From contig NZ_JAVKCQ010000019.1 of assembly GCF_040222615.1 (NCBI RefSeq), positions 22,691 through 86,690 of the forward strand: a DNA stretch of 64,000 nucleotides. The letters are read 5' to 3'. Positions 43,908-52,520 of this stretch are shown here, one piece after another. The stretch comes from Haliea sp040222615. GTDB lineage: Bacteria > Pseudomonadota > Gammaproteobacteria > Pseudomonadales > Halieaceae. Each line of letters starts with the position of its first letter. Position 1 is the stretch's first letter. The notes below the pieces were generated by a model. It saw only the letters and a program-made list of their open reading frames with translations. It was not told the origin of the DNA and ran no database searches. The translations under genes were made by a program, and so were the position numbers.

Positions 43908-44449
43908 TCGGACTCTTTCAGCGGCTGCGGCTGCACGGTTACCGCCTCGCCGGCGCCCGTCAACCAGACCTCGCCGCCGGAGAGCGTGCATTGCAGGGCG
44001 AGCCCGCTGCGGGCCATGGCGGCGAGTGCGCGGGCGCTGCTGTCGGGTATCTGCCAGATCTCCAGGTGCCGGAACCGGGCCAGGCTGGGGCCGTGCTTCT
44101 GCCACCACACCGGGGCAGCCCGGTCCCCGTAGGCGTACAGGACGACCCGCCGTGAGCGGGAGCAGGCCTTGCGCAGGCGGTCCGGGTCGGGGGTGCCGAG
44201 CTCTATCCAGGTCTCGATGCTGCCGGTCAGGTCCTTTTGCCACAGGTCCGGTTCGTCATCGGTACTGATCCCGCGGCCGAATTCAAGGCTCTCGCTGGCG
44301 TGCAGGGCAAAGGCCAGCACACGCAGCATCATCCGCTCGTCGGTTTCCGAAGGGTGGCGAGCCAGGGTCAGGGGGAAATCGGCGTAGAACTGGCGGTCCA
44401 GGTCGGCAACGTTGAGATCGAGCTTGAAGATGGTGGACTTGAGCGCCAT
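43883..44449 (-). CDS. yaeQ: YaeQ-family protein
   Basis: 188 residues that match YaeQ throughout: start MALKSTIFKLDLNVADLDR, RHPSETDERMMLRVLAFAL, GISTDDEPDLWQKDLTG and WIELGTPDPDRLRKACSRS. YaeQ proteins have a PD-(D/E)XK-nuclease-like fold and were found as suppressors of an RfaH defect; the biochemical role is unsettled. The acidic EPDLW and the WIELG strand are the pseudo-active-site elements. Its end overlaps phoD (convergent). Confidence 0.93.
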   Translation of the reverse strand: MALKSTIFKLDLNVADLDRQFYADFPLTLARHPSETDERMMLRVLAFALHASESLEFGRGISTDDEPDLWQKDLTGSIETWIELGTPDPDRLRKACSRSRRVVLYAYGDRAAPVWWQKHGPSLARFRHLEIWQIPDSSARALAAMARSGLALQCTLSGGEVWLTGAGEAVTVQPQPLKESDQVSSTTR

Positions 44450-44531
44450 GGCATCAGCTTATGCGGTATCAGGGTGGCGCACTATAGCGCATGCGCGTTG
44501 GCGGGGCACGAGCCGGCCCCCCCCGGGCGGC

Positions 44532-45434
44532 TCAGCGCCACAGGCGAGGAACCAGCACCGGCGTGTTCGCCTGGTAGGCCTGCCACTCAGGGTCGTGACC
44601 CCAGCGCCGCGCGGCCTTGCGCTCCAGCAGGGGCACGCCGCTGACCCTGGTCAACAGCAGGTAGACGAATAGGGGCGAGATCAGCGTCAGCCACTGCCAT
44701 CCCGCCAGCGCCGGCGCCGCGAGCATGGCGATGCCACACCACAGCAGGATCTCGCCGAAGTAATTCGGATGCCGTGAGCGGGCCCAGAGCCCGCTGCTTA
44801 TAAAACCCTCTCCGCCCTGGCGGCGCCGGAATACGCGTTTCTGGTGGTCCGCGGCGATCTCGATCGCGAAGCCGGCGACCCACAGCAGCAGCCCGAGGGC
44901 TTCCAGCCCGCCCGCCGGTCCCGCGCCGGTGCTGCTGATCGCCGCCAGCGCGCAGCCGGCGGTGATCAGGACCCACAGGCCCTGCAGGGTCCAGGTGAAC
45001 AGGAACTTGCCGGCATGGGGCTTGATCTGGTCAAAGCGAGAATCATTGCCGTCCTTGAGTATCCGCAGGAACAGGAAACTGCCAAGGCGCAGGGCCCACA
45101 GGCTGATGCAGCCGGCCAGGAGCAGGCTGCGGGTATCCTCGGCACCGCTCAGTCCAACTGCCAGCCAGACCACCGCCAGGTAGGTGCACGAGCCGGTCAG
45201 GTCGTAGAACTTTTCGGTTTGCAGCAGCCACGCCGGCACAAAGGCCAGCCACTGTATTATCAGCGCCAGCAGCGCGCACAGGGCAAATACTGGCCAACCG
45301 GCCCAGCGCGCGCCAGTGTGGCTTCCGGCGAGGGCGATACCCAGCGCCAGGGCGAGTACGATGGCCATGTGCAGCAGTGACTTTGTCGCAGCTCCGCCAC
45401 GGGTTGCGGGATTTGGCGCCATTGCCTTCCTCAC
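44532..45434 (-). CDS. DUF1295-family membrane protein (steroid reductase/ICMT-like)
   Basis: 300 residues from GTG 45434, overlapping the methyltransferase stop by four bases; ATG 45422, just after GAGGAAGG, is an attractive alternative. About seven hydrophobic segments. The DUF1295 / 3-oxo-5-alpha-steroid 4-dehydrogenase-like C-terminus has GLWARSRHPNYFGEILLWCG, the RHPNY motif that binds the cofactor. The co-encoded SAM methyltransferase suggests a shared lipid or small-molecule pathway. Confidence 0.85.
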   Translation of the reverse strand: MRKAMAPNPATRGGAATKSLLHMAIVLALALGIALAGSHTGARWAGWPVFALCALLALIIQWLAFVPAWLLQTEKFYDLTGSCTYLAVVWLAVGLSGAEDTRSLLLAGCISLWALRLGSFLFLRILKDGNDSRFDQIKPHAGKFLFTWTLQGLWVLITAGCALAAISSTGAGPAGGLEALGLLLWVAGFAIEIAADHQKRVFRRRQGGEGFISSGLWARSRHPNYFGEILLWCGIAMLAAPALAGWQWLTLISPLFVYLLLTRVSGVPLLERKAARRWGHDPEWQAYQANTPVLVPRLWR

Positions 45435-46282
45435 CCCTTGCGCGCCGTCACCAGCCAGACAGCCCCGGGCAGGCGTATTTTTCCGGCGCTGAACCAGGGC
45501 GACATGGCCTCTGTGGCGGCGCTGTAAACGGCTTCCCGTAGAGTCGGGTCGCAGTTCTGCAGCAGGCGGCTTACCGGCCCCATGTTCAGCATGTCACGCG
45601 CTGTAGTACCGAGATCATCGTCACGCCCCCAGGCCATGGTCACCGCGTGTGAGCATATGTCGACATCATTGAACCCTGCTCCCGCCAGCACCGACCGGGT
45701 GTAGTCGGCATCGGCAAACGCGAATGGGCCCGGTGCATGGGGCGGGGGTGGCTCCGGCGCGGGCAGGTGCTGGAGTGCAGCCCTGAGCGGGAGCATCGCC
45801 CACAGGTTCTCCTGCAGCGGTTGCCAGCAGGAGAAAGCCAGCTTGGCCCCCGGCTCCAGTGCCTGGTACAGGTTGACGAATGCCGCCTTCGGTTCAGCAA
45901 AGAACATCACTCCGAAGCGGGAGAACAGCAGGTCGAAGCTGGCGGGCGCAAAGACATGGTTCGAAGCGTCCGCTTCGAGGAAATCGACCCGTGTACCACT
46001 GGCGCCCGCTGCCCGGGCGCGCTGCCGGGCGACTGCCAGCAGCGGGGCGGAAATGTCCACGCCGAGGACAGTGGCCTGCGGCCCCAGGTGCTCTGCCAGC
46101 ATCAGGGTTTCGCTGCCGCCGCCACAGCCTACATCCAGGACCCGGGTCGCGCCGCCGATATTGGCGTGCTTTAGCAGGTCCCCGGCGATGGGTGCCAGCA
46201 TCTCCGCCATCATCGCGTCATTATCCGCCCACTTTTGGCCGGCCTCCCCATTCCAGTATTCCATCTGCTCCGAGTTGTTCAT
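45431..46282 (-). CDS. Class I SAM-dependent methyltransferase
   Basis: 283 residues. The SAM motif I is VLDVGCGGGSETLMLAEHLG, motif II GVDISAPLLAVARQRA, and the acidic VDFLEADASNH follows; FDLLFSRFGVMFFAEP resembles UbiE/arsenite-type Rossmann methyltransferases. The C-terminal region is unusual and gives no clear substrate. The gene overlaps the DUF1295 gene by four bases (GTGA), so both belong to one operon. Confidence 0.9.
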   Translation of the reverse strand: MNNSEQMEYWNGEAGQKWADNDAMMAEMLAPIAGDLLKHANIGGATRVLDVGCGGGSETLMLAEHLGPQATVLGVDISAPLLAVARQRARAAGASGTRVDFLEADASNHVFAPASFDLLFSRFGVMFFAEPKAAFVNLYQALEPGAKLAFSCWQPLQENLWAMLPLRAALQHLPAPEPPPPHAPGPFAFADADYTRSVLAGAGFNDVDICSHAVTMAWGRDDDLGTTARDMLNMGPVSRLLQNCDPTLREAVYSAATEAMSPWFSAGKIRLPGAVWLVTARKG

Positions 46283-46388
46283 GAACGTTCCCTGATCCTG
46301 TTGGCATCAGCAGGAAGCATACAACAGACAACACCGACCGTGTGGTCCGCGAACACGGCTTGTCGTTGCCCCGGTATTCGTTTCGGTT

Positions 46389-46417
46389 TTGACAAAAACA
46401 TAAGAAAGTTCTAATGT
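46389..46417 (+). promoter_or_regulatory. Near-consensus sigma70 promoter of the DUF2892-sqr operon
   Basis: TTGACA (46389-46394), a 17-base spacer, and TAATGT (46412-46417). The -35 box is perfect and the -10 is fair, with the transcription start expected about 46424 and the first gene at 46457. The AT-rich spacer is distinct from the GC-rich background. A repressor could overlap this strong promoter, but no palindrome is evident. Confidence 0.65.
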
Positions 46418-46456
46418 AATTTCATTGAGGCCGTGGAGCTTCCCCAAGGAGATGTT

Positions 46457-46660
46457 ATGACACTTGATCGCGCAGTGATGGCCTTTGCCGGCGTCATGAT
46501 TTTAATCAGCCTCGTACTGGCCCAGATCCACAGCAGTTACTGGCTATGGTTTACCGCTTTTGTGGGAGCCAACCTCCTGCAAGCCGCATTCACAGGCTTT
46601 TGCCCGGCTGCTGTACTGTTCAGGAAGCTTGGCATAAGGACAGGAACGGCATTTTCCTGA
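46457..46660 (+). CDS. Small DUF2892-type membrane protein
   Basis: 67 residues from ATG 46457, preceded by AAGGAG. Two membrane helices (AVMAFAGVMILISLVLAQIH and WLWFTAFVGANLLQAAFTGF) and a short FCPAAVLFRKLGIR end, which is the DUF2892 (YgaP-like) pattern. These proteins are commonly encoded next to sulfide oxidation or rhodanese genes. It sits 10 bp upstream of the sqr-like gene, so both are in one transcript. Confidence 0.85.
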   Translation: MTLDRAVMAFAGVMILISLVLAQIHSSYWLWFTAFVGANLLQAAFTGFCPAAVLFRKLGIRTGTAFS

Positions 46661-46670
46661 GGACATCATA

Positions 46671-47960
46671 ATGAAACAGATAGTCGTTCTGGGCGCGGGC
46701 ATAGGCGGAATCGCCATGGCCTACGAATTGCGCCATGTGCTTGGCAAGCGCGCTGCCATTACCGTGGTGTCGGATACCGAATGGTTCCAGTTTGTCCCTT
46801 CCAACCCGTGGGTGTCGGTGGGCTGGCGCAAGCCGGAGGACATCAAGATCCACCTGCCCGAGGTAATGGCCAAGTACGATATCGCTTTCACTGCCTCCGG
46901 AGCCGCGCAGGTGCGTGCAGAGAAAAACCAGGTGCTGCTCGGCGACGGCAGCGAACTGGATTATGACTATCTGGTCATTGCCACCGGGCCAGAGCTGGCC
47001 TTCGACGAAATCGAGGGCCTGGGGCCGGAGGGTTTTACCTCATCCGTGTGCCACGTGGATCACGCCGCCCTGGCGGAGGAGAAATGGCGGCAGTTTTGCG
47101 CAGAACCTGGGCCCATGGTCGTCGGTGCGGTGCAGGGAGCATCCTGTTTTGGTCCGGCTTACGAGTATGCCCTGCTGGCCGCGACTGACCTGCGCAAGAA
47201 GAAGATCCGCGACCAGGTGCCGATTACCTTCGTGACTTCCGAGCCCTATATCGGGCACCTCGGGCTGGGCGGCGTGGGAGATACCAAGTCACAGCTCGAG
47301 TCGCTGATGCGGGAGCGCGACGTCAAGTGGATAACCAATGCCAGGGTTGAGCGCATTACCGCCGACGCGGTGGAAGTGGTGGAAGTTGACGATACCGGGG
47401 TGGAAAAGAAACGGCATACACTGCCCAGCAAGCACAACATGTTCATCCCCGGTTTCCGTGGGGTGAAATGTCTCCGCGATGCAGCAGGCGAGGGGTTCAA
47501 GAATTTGTGCAATCCCCGCGGCTTCGTGCTGGTGGACGAATACCAGTGCAATCCCACTTACCGCAATGTCTACGCCGTGGGTGTTTGCGTTGCCATTCCG
47601 CCGATCGAGCAGACGCCAGTAGCGGTGGGTGCCCCGAAAACCGGCTACATGATTGAGTCCATGGTGGCTGCGGTGGGCGCGAATATTCGCCACCAGATTG
47701 AGGGCAGGGAGCCCTCGGACAGGCCCACCCTGAACGCAGTGTGCCTGGCGGACTTCGGCGACAGCGGAGTGGCGTTTGTGGCCCTGCCGCAGTTCCCTCC
47801 CCGCAACCTGAACTGGTCCAGCGAGGGCTACTGGGTGCACCTTGCCAAGATCGGCTTCGAGAAATATTTCCTGCACAAGGTCCGTGCGGGCTCGGCAGAG
47901 CCCGGTTACGAGCGGATTGTCATGAAGGCGCTGGGGATTGAGCGCCTGAAAGGCAACTGA
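46671..47960 (+). CDS. Sulfide:quinone oxidoreductase-like flavoprotein
   Basis: 429 residues with an N-terminal FAD fold (IVVLGAGIGGIAMAYELR). The protein has cysteines at 127 (SSVCHVDHA), 159 (GASCFGP) and 306 (VGVCVAIPP); SQR enzymes use such active-site cysteines to take sulfide sulfur to the flavin and then to quinone. The C-terminal GAPKTGYMIESM is also SQR-typical. The DUF2892 partner and strong promoter support a sulfide-detoxification operon. The third Cys position is not the usual one of all SQR types, so the subtype is open. The 3' end overlaps the LAL regulator gene by 41 bp. Confidence 0.88.
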   Translation: MKQIVVLGAGIGGIAMAYELRHVLGKRAAITVVSDTEWFQFVPSNPWVSVGWRKPEDIKIHLPEVMAKYDIAFTASGAAQVRAEKNQVLLGDGSELDYDYLVIATGPELAFDEIEGLGPEGFTSSVCHVDHAALAEEKWRQFCAEPGPMVVGAVQGASCFGPAYEYALLAATDLRKKKIRDQVPITFVTSEPYIGHLGLGGVGDTKSQLESLMRERDVKWITNARVERITADAVEVVEVDDTGVEKKRHTLPSKHNMFIPGFRGVKCLRDAAGEGFKNLCNPRGFVLVDEYQCNPTYRNVYAVGVCVAIPPIEQTPVAVGAPKTGYMIESMVAAVGANIRHQIEGREPSDRPTLNAVCLADFGDSGVAFVALPQFPPRNLNWSSEGYWVHLAKIGFEKYFLHKVRAGSAEPGYERIVMKALGIERLKGN

Positions 47961-50733
47961 CAGCCGGTGCGCCGGTATCCTCTGGAGCAGGGTCAACGGC
48001 CGTCAGTCCCAGCATGGATGCCTTGCTGACAGCCTGCACGCGGTTGCGGACATTCAGCTTGGCAAAGATATTCTTGAGGTGAAAGCGCACGGTGTTCTCG
48101 GACAGGTCCAGGTCCCTGGCAATTACCTTGTTGGCAGCACCCAGGGTCAGCAGGGCCAGAACCTCTTGTTCACGCTTGCTGAGCAGGGGCTTGGTCGAGC
48201 CGCCGGTCGCTGGTGCCAGCAGCCGCTCCCTGATGGCGACAGCATGGTTCAGCAACCCCGGGTTTAGGTCCTCGCTGTGCTCCAGGTACAGGGCGATGAG
48301 ATTGTCGAGCGGACCCGCATCGTCAACCAGGGCGCGGACGAAACCGGTGCGCCGTGACAGTGCCAGGCCCCGTTCTGTGTGTTCTCGCGCCTGTTCTCTG
48401 TCGTCCAGCGCCAGGGCTGCCTGGGCCATCAACATTGCATAGCGTATTGAAGAGCGCAGGCGCCCCTGCTCCAGGGCCTGTGCCGAAAAATGCTCCAGCT
48501 CCGCGAGCGCCTCCCGGCTGCGTCCCTCTGCGAGGAGCAGGCGGCTGATGGCAAGCGCCGCAACATCGCGCTCGCGCCATGCCGCCTCCTTGCCGTCACC
48601 ACTGCGGTAGGCCTCAAGGCTGATGCCGGAATTCGTCAACACCGCACGCGCTGCCCGGTGCTTGCCGGCTCGTACCAGGAGTTCGATGCGCTGGCACTGC
48701 AGCAGATCTTCCAGGCGCGCCAGGCGCTGCTGGTCGGCGTATTTCATTGCCCTGTCCAGCAAGCGCAGGGCCGGCTTCAGGCCTGAACGCCGGTACTCGA
48801 TGTTGCTGACCGTGCAGTAGCCGGCCAGGTAGATATCGAACCAGGCCTCTCGAGCCTCCAGCTCGCGGGGGAGCTGCCGCAGTACCATGAGTGAGATTTC
48901 GTCGCGGTCCAGTTCGTCGAGCAACTCGAACAGCAGTACATGACCGATGAGCCTGAGGCCTTTGTCCTCGCTGAACTTGCGTCGTGCGATGTCCAGCCCG
49001 ACGCGGTAGAGCTCCTCCGCCCTGGCGGACTCGCCCTCGGCAAAGCTGGCGTCGCCGAGGTGGAAGTACAGGTAGCTTTCGCCATACAGGGAGCCTATTT
49101 CGCGAAAGTTGCGTATGGCCTCCCGGGCGAAGTGACGGGCACTGCGGAAATCACCCTGCTGTGTATGGACCACACACATGAGATTGTAGTGGAAGGCGCG
49201 TCGCTCCGGATCCTGCCGGTCGATCCGGGGTGTTGACTCCAGCAGGGCCTGGTAGCTGGTTTCCCGGATTCGGCGCCCGGCATAGATGGCCAGATAGGCG
49301 TCGATCTGTCTGAGCTCGTTAAGCAGGGTATCGGGTATCTCTGTCGCCGAGATGGCAGCATCGTCCCGGGCTAGCTGCTCCGCCTCGCGGAATGTCTGCA
49401 GGGCTCTGAATACCAGCCCGTCCTTGACCTCGATGATACTCTGCAGCAACAACAGCAACGGCGAGGTCCCAATGACCCGTGTGTCGAGCAGCCCCAGCGC
49501 CGTTCGAATCCGGGTAATGCCCTCGCGCAGCCAGAGGGAAATGGTCCCCATGGACTCGATAATGTCGATGGCGCTACCGGGGTTATCGGCGAGCACGCAG
49601 TGGCGTACCGCATTGACCAGGTCGGACTCGTGCGCATGCCAGCCCGCGATGCGGGCGTGCAAGTGTCGGAGGCGTGCCGGATCCTGAATCTGTAGCCGCC
49701 GGTAAAGATGCTCCCGCAACAGCGGGTGTAGCTGAAAGATGTCACCGGGCCCGGATATTGGCCGTATCAGGCTGTGCAGGTGCTGGAGCCGGTGAATGCG
49801 TTGCAGGCTGTCATCGACCTCCAGCACGTGATTGGCCAATTGGCAATCGACTCTCTCCAGCGGTGCAACTGACATCAGAAATTGCCGGTCTGACTCCTCC
49901 AGACTTTCCAGGATCTGGTGGGCAAGGTAGGCCGACAAGGTGCCGGTATCCCGGCCCAGCTCCTGCAGCACCCGCTCGTGGTCGCGCTCGCTGGCGAGGG
50001 CGCTGCGCAGCATTTGTACTGCGACCGGCCAGCCACGGGTGCGGCGGTAGACTTCCTCTGCTGCGGCGGCAGGCAGCTGGTCCGAGAAAATCTCCTGGAT
50101 TTCGGGCAGGGTGAACTGCAGTGCGGTGGGGTCAAGGCGCTGCACTTGCCCGTCGACCTCATGCCGGCTGACGTCTAGCTCGCTGTCATCGCGGGTGGCG
50201 ATACAAAGATGCAGGTTCCGGGGTGCGTAGCGTAACAGTGGCTGAATGATTGCCGAGATGGTCGCCGGCCTGAGCTTTTCGAAATCGTCGATGACCAGCA
50301 GAACGCGTCCGGGCCAGGCGTCGATGCTGTGCTGGATAAGACTGAGAATCTGGCGGGACGTCAGTTCTCCGCGGAAAGCGTTGCTGTCCTGGTAGGTGGG
50401 TTGCAGAACGCCGGCCCGGGACAGGCTGAAGGCGAGATAAGTCAGCAGCTGCAGATCATCGTTGTCATCTTCGTCGATCGCCAGCCAGCAGCAGGTTGCT
50501 GCGTTGTCTGGCAGTTGTCGCAACCAGTTGGCGATCAGCGTGCTTTTTCCATACCCCGCGGGAGCGCTGACAATGGTCGCCAGCTTTGACAAGCCCTCGT
50601 TCAGTCGCAGCTCGAGACCCCGGCGGGCCAGTGCATCCAGCCGTTGGCTGGGCGGATAGACCTTGGCCACTGTCAGCCACGGCGGGAAGGCCGTTGCCGG
50701 GTGGGGGGTACCTTGTGTGGCATGTTCCTGCAT
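47920..50733 (-). CDS. LuxR-family MalT/LAL-type ATP-dependent transcriptional activator
   Basis: 937 residues, the typical size of MalT-like STAND regulators. The N-terminal NTPase has Walker A SAPAGYGKSTL (about 56-66) and Walker B VLLVIDDFEKL (about 150). Helical repeats (TPR-like, about 400-830) follow. The C-terminal LuxR HTH reads KREQEVLALLTLGAANKVIA and LDLSENTVRFHLKNIFAKLN. It is divergent from the hydantoinase-like cluster, with about 200 bp between starts containing a perfect palindrome, so it most likely activates that cluster. Its end overlaps sqr. Confidence 0.93.
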   Translation of the reverse strand: MQEHATQGTPHPATAFPPWLTVAKVYPPSQRLDALARRGLELRLNEGLSKLATIVSAPAGYGKSTLIANWLRQLPDNAATCCWLAIDEDDNDDLQLLTYLAFSLSRAGVLQPTYQDSNAFRGELTSRQILSLIQHSIDAWPGRVLLVIDDFEKLRPATISAIIQPLLRYAPRNLHLCIATRDDSELDVSRHEVDGQVQRLDPTALQFTLPEIQEIFSDQLPAAAAEEVYRRTRGWPVAVQMLRSALASERDHERVLQELGRDTGTLSAYLAHQILESLEESDRQFLMSVAPLERVDCQLANHVLEVDDSLQRIHRLQHLHSLIRPISGPGDIFQLHPLLREHLYRRLQIQDPARLRHLHARIAGWHAHESDLVNAVRHCVLADNPGSAIDIIESMGTISLWLREGITRIRTALGLLDTRVIGTSPLLLLLQSIIEVKDGLVFRALQTFREAEQLARDDAAISATEIPDTLLNELRQIDAYLAIYAGRRIRETSYQALLESTPRIDRQDPERRAFHYNLMCVVHTQQGDFRSARHFAREAIRNFREIGSLYGESYLYFHLGDASFAEGESARAEELYRVGLDIARRKFSEDKGLRLIGHVLLFELLDELDRDEISLMVLRQLPRELEAREAWFDIYLAGYCTVSNIEYRRSGLKPALRLLDRAMKYADQQRLARLEDLLQCQRIELLVRAGKHRAARAVLTNSGISLEAYRSGDGKEAAWRERDVAALAISRLLLAEGRSREALAELEHFSAQALEQGRLRSSIRYAMLMAQAALALDDREQAREHTERGLALSRRTGFVRALVDDAGPLDNLIALYLEHSEDLNPGLLNHAVAIRERLLAPATGGSTKPLLSKREQEVLALLTLGAANKVIARDLDLSENTVRFHLKNIFAKLNVRNRVQAVSKASMLGLTAVDPAPEDTGAPAVSCLSGAQSPAPS

Positions 50734-50788
50734 GAGAGAGACTGTATAAGACTGGCGGCGAGAAATCGACGCGCACGCACCCTGATAT

Positions 50789-50808
50789 GCCTACCCGAAC
50801 GGGTAGGC
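50789..50808. promoter_or_regulatory. Perfect 20-base palindrome, candidate LuxR-type operator
   Basis: GCCTACCCG-AA-CGGGTAGGC is a perfect 9-2-9 inverted repeat, in the 198-base divergent intergenic region about 55 bases from the LAL start and about 125 bases from the hydantoinase-like start. LuxR-type dimers bind palindromes of this length, so it is a candidate site of the adjacent regulator. Confidence 0.6.
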
Positions 50809-50931
50809 TCACTACGCTGCAGGAGATTATTGCCCCACCCGCGGACAACGACTTCCCACACCAGAAGCTGATTGTGAGCGGAGGTCGCTCTGGCTAGGGT
50901 AAGCCCAAGGCAGTCAGGGATACATAGCGCA

Positions 50932-52485
50932 ATGAGAATCGGAGTCGATGTCGGTGGGACGAATACGGACGCAGTGCTGGTGGATGGCCTGCGGGTGGTT
51001 GCCAGTTGCAAGCAGCCTACGACAGAGGATGTCAGCTCTGGTATCGAAGCCGCTCTGCGCACGGTAATGAGGACCGCCGCGGTCGGGGCGGAAGCCGTAA
51101 CCTCGGTGATGATTGGCACCACCCATTTCACCAACGCCTTCGTGGCCCGCCAGTCACTGCTGCCGGTGGGTATTCTACGGGTAGCCCTGCCCGCTGCCAG
51201 GGGTATTCCGCCGCTGGTGGACTGGCCCGGGGATATTCGCCAGGCAATCGGTGGCCCCAGTTTTCAGGTGCGTGGTGGCGTGCAATACGATGGCCGTGTG
51301 AACGCGGAGCTCGACGAAGATGCCGTGCGCGAGGCGGCCGGCCACTTTCGCAATGCGGGGATACAGACCGTGGCCATCTCTTCCCTGTTTTCGCCCATCA
51401 GTGCCGATATGGAACTGCGCGCAGCGGGCATCGTGCGGTCGGAGATGGGTGCGGAGGTGTCGATCACCCTGTCCCATACCATTGGCAGGATCGGACTGCT
51501 GGAGCGAGAGAACGCCACCGTCATGAACGCTTCGCTAGCCCGGTTGTCCCGCGAGGTTGTCCGTTCCTTTGGCGAAGCGATGCGCGCCCTGCAGCTGGAT
51601 GCTCCTTTCTTTATCAGCCAGAACGACGGCACCCTGATGAGCGCGGATTTCGTCGAGCGCTACCCTGTGCTGACCTTTGCTTCAGGCCCGACCAACAGCA
51701 TGCGCGGAGCCGCGCGGCTGGGTGGTCATGAAACCGCGATGGTGGCCGACATTGGCGGCACTACCACTGATTTTGGCTGGCTGGCGGGCGGCTTCCCGCG
51801 GGAATCCTCGGTATCTGTGGATGTCGGCGGCGTACGCACCAATTTCCGCATGCCCGATATTTACGCGTTAGGGCTGGGCGGGGGATCCCGCATCGTGGAG
51901 CAGGCCGGTGATATCGCCATTGGTCCGGGCTCGGTGGGTTACCGCCTGCTGGATGAAGCCCTGGTGTTTGGCGGGTCCACACTGACTGCGACGGACATTG
52001 CGGTCGCGGCAGGCTACGCCGAAATCGGCGACCGTGAACGTGTGGCACACCTTGATCCCGCCCTGGTGGAGCGCTGTGTCGCCCGCATGCACGACATGGT
52101 GGCTGCCGGGGTTGACCGGATGAAAACCAGTGCCGAACCGGTGCCGTTGATCCTGGTGGGAGGCGGCGCGGTGCTGATTAACCGGGATATCCCCGGAACC
52201 TCCGAGGTCATCGTGCCGGAGCACGCCGGCGTCGCCAACGCCATCGGTGCATCAATTGCCCAGATAGGAGGTGAAACCGACAGGGTTTTCTCCTATGAGC
52301 AAAGCGGTCGCGACGAGGCATTGGCTACCGCGCGGGCGGAAGCTTGCGAGCGCGCTGTGGCCGCCGGTGCACGACCTGACAGTATCAAGGTTATCGACCT
52401 GGAGGAATTGCCGCTGGCTTATGTGCCCGGCAATGCTGTGCGGGTGAAGGTCAAGGTGGCCGGGGACCTGGCCATCGGTAGTTGA
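50932..52485 (+). CDS. Hydantoinase/oxoprolinase N-terminal-domain protein (HyuA-like, short form)
   Basis: 517 residues. The actin-like ATP fold starts GVDVGGTNTDAVLVDG, and a second phosphate motif VADIGGTTTDFGWL and GLGGGSRIVE follow. This is the short HyuA-type (hydantoinase/oxoprolinase) rather than the 700-residue subunit that pairs with HyuB. HyuA family members use ATP to open cyclic amides or carboxylate acyl substrates. It is followed, 35 bp later, by the DUF917 gene, a pairing recurrent in this family, so the two probably form one enzyme. Confidence 0.88.
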   Translation: MRIGVDVGGTNTDAVLVDGLRVVASCKQPTTEDVSSGIEAALRTVMRTAAVGAEAVTSVMIGTTHFTNAFVARQSLLPVGILRVALPAARGIPPLVDWPGDIRQAIGGPSFQVRGGVQYDGRVNAELDEDAVREAAGHFRNAGIQTVAISSLFSPISADMELRAAGIVRSEMGAEVSITLSHTIGRIGLLERENATVMNASLARLSREVVRSFGEAMRALQLDAPFFISQNDGTLMSADFVERYPVLTFASGPTNSMRGAARLGGHETAMVADIGGTTTDFGWLAGGFPRESSVSVDVGGVRTNFRMPDIYALGLGGGSRIVEQAGDIAIGPGSVGYRLLDEALVFGGSTLTATDIAVAAGYAEIGDRERVAHLDPALVERCVARMHDMVAAGVDRMKTSAEPVPLILVGGGAVLINRDIPGTSEVIVPEHAGVANAIGASIAQIGGETDRVFSYEQSGRDEALATARAEACERAVAAGARPDSIKVIDLEELPLAYVPGNAVRVKVKVAGDLAIGS

Positions 52486-52520
52486 AATCGCCAGAGCGCT
52501 ACGGGAGCACACAAGCGAAC

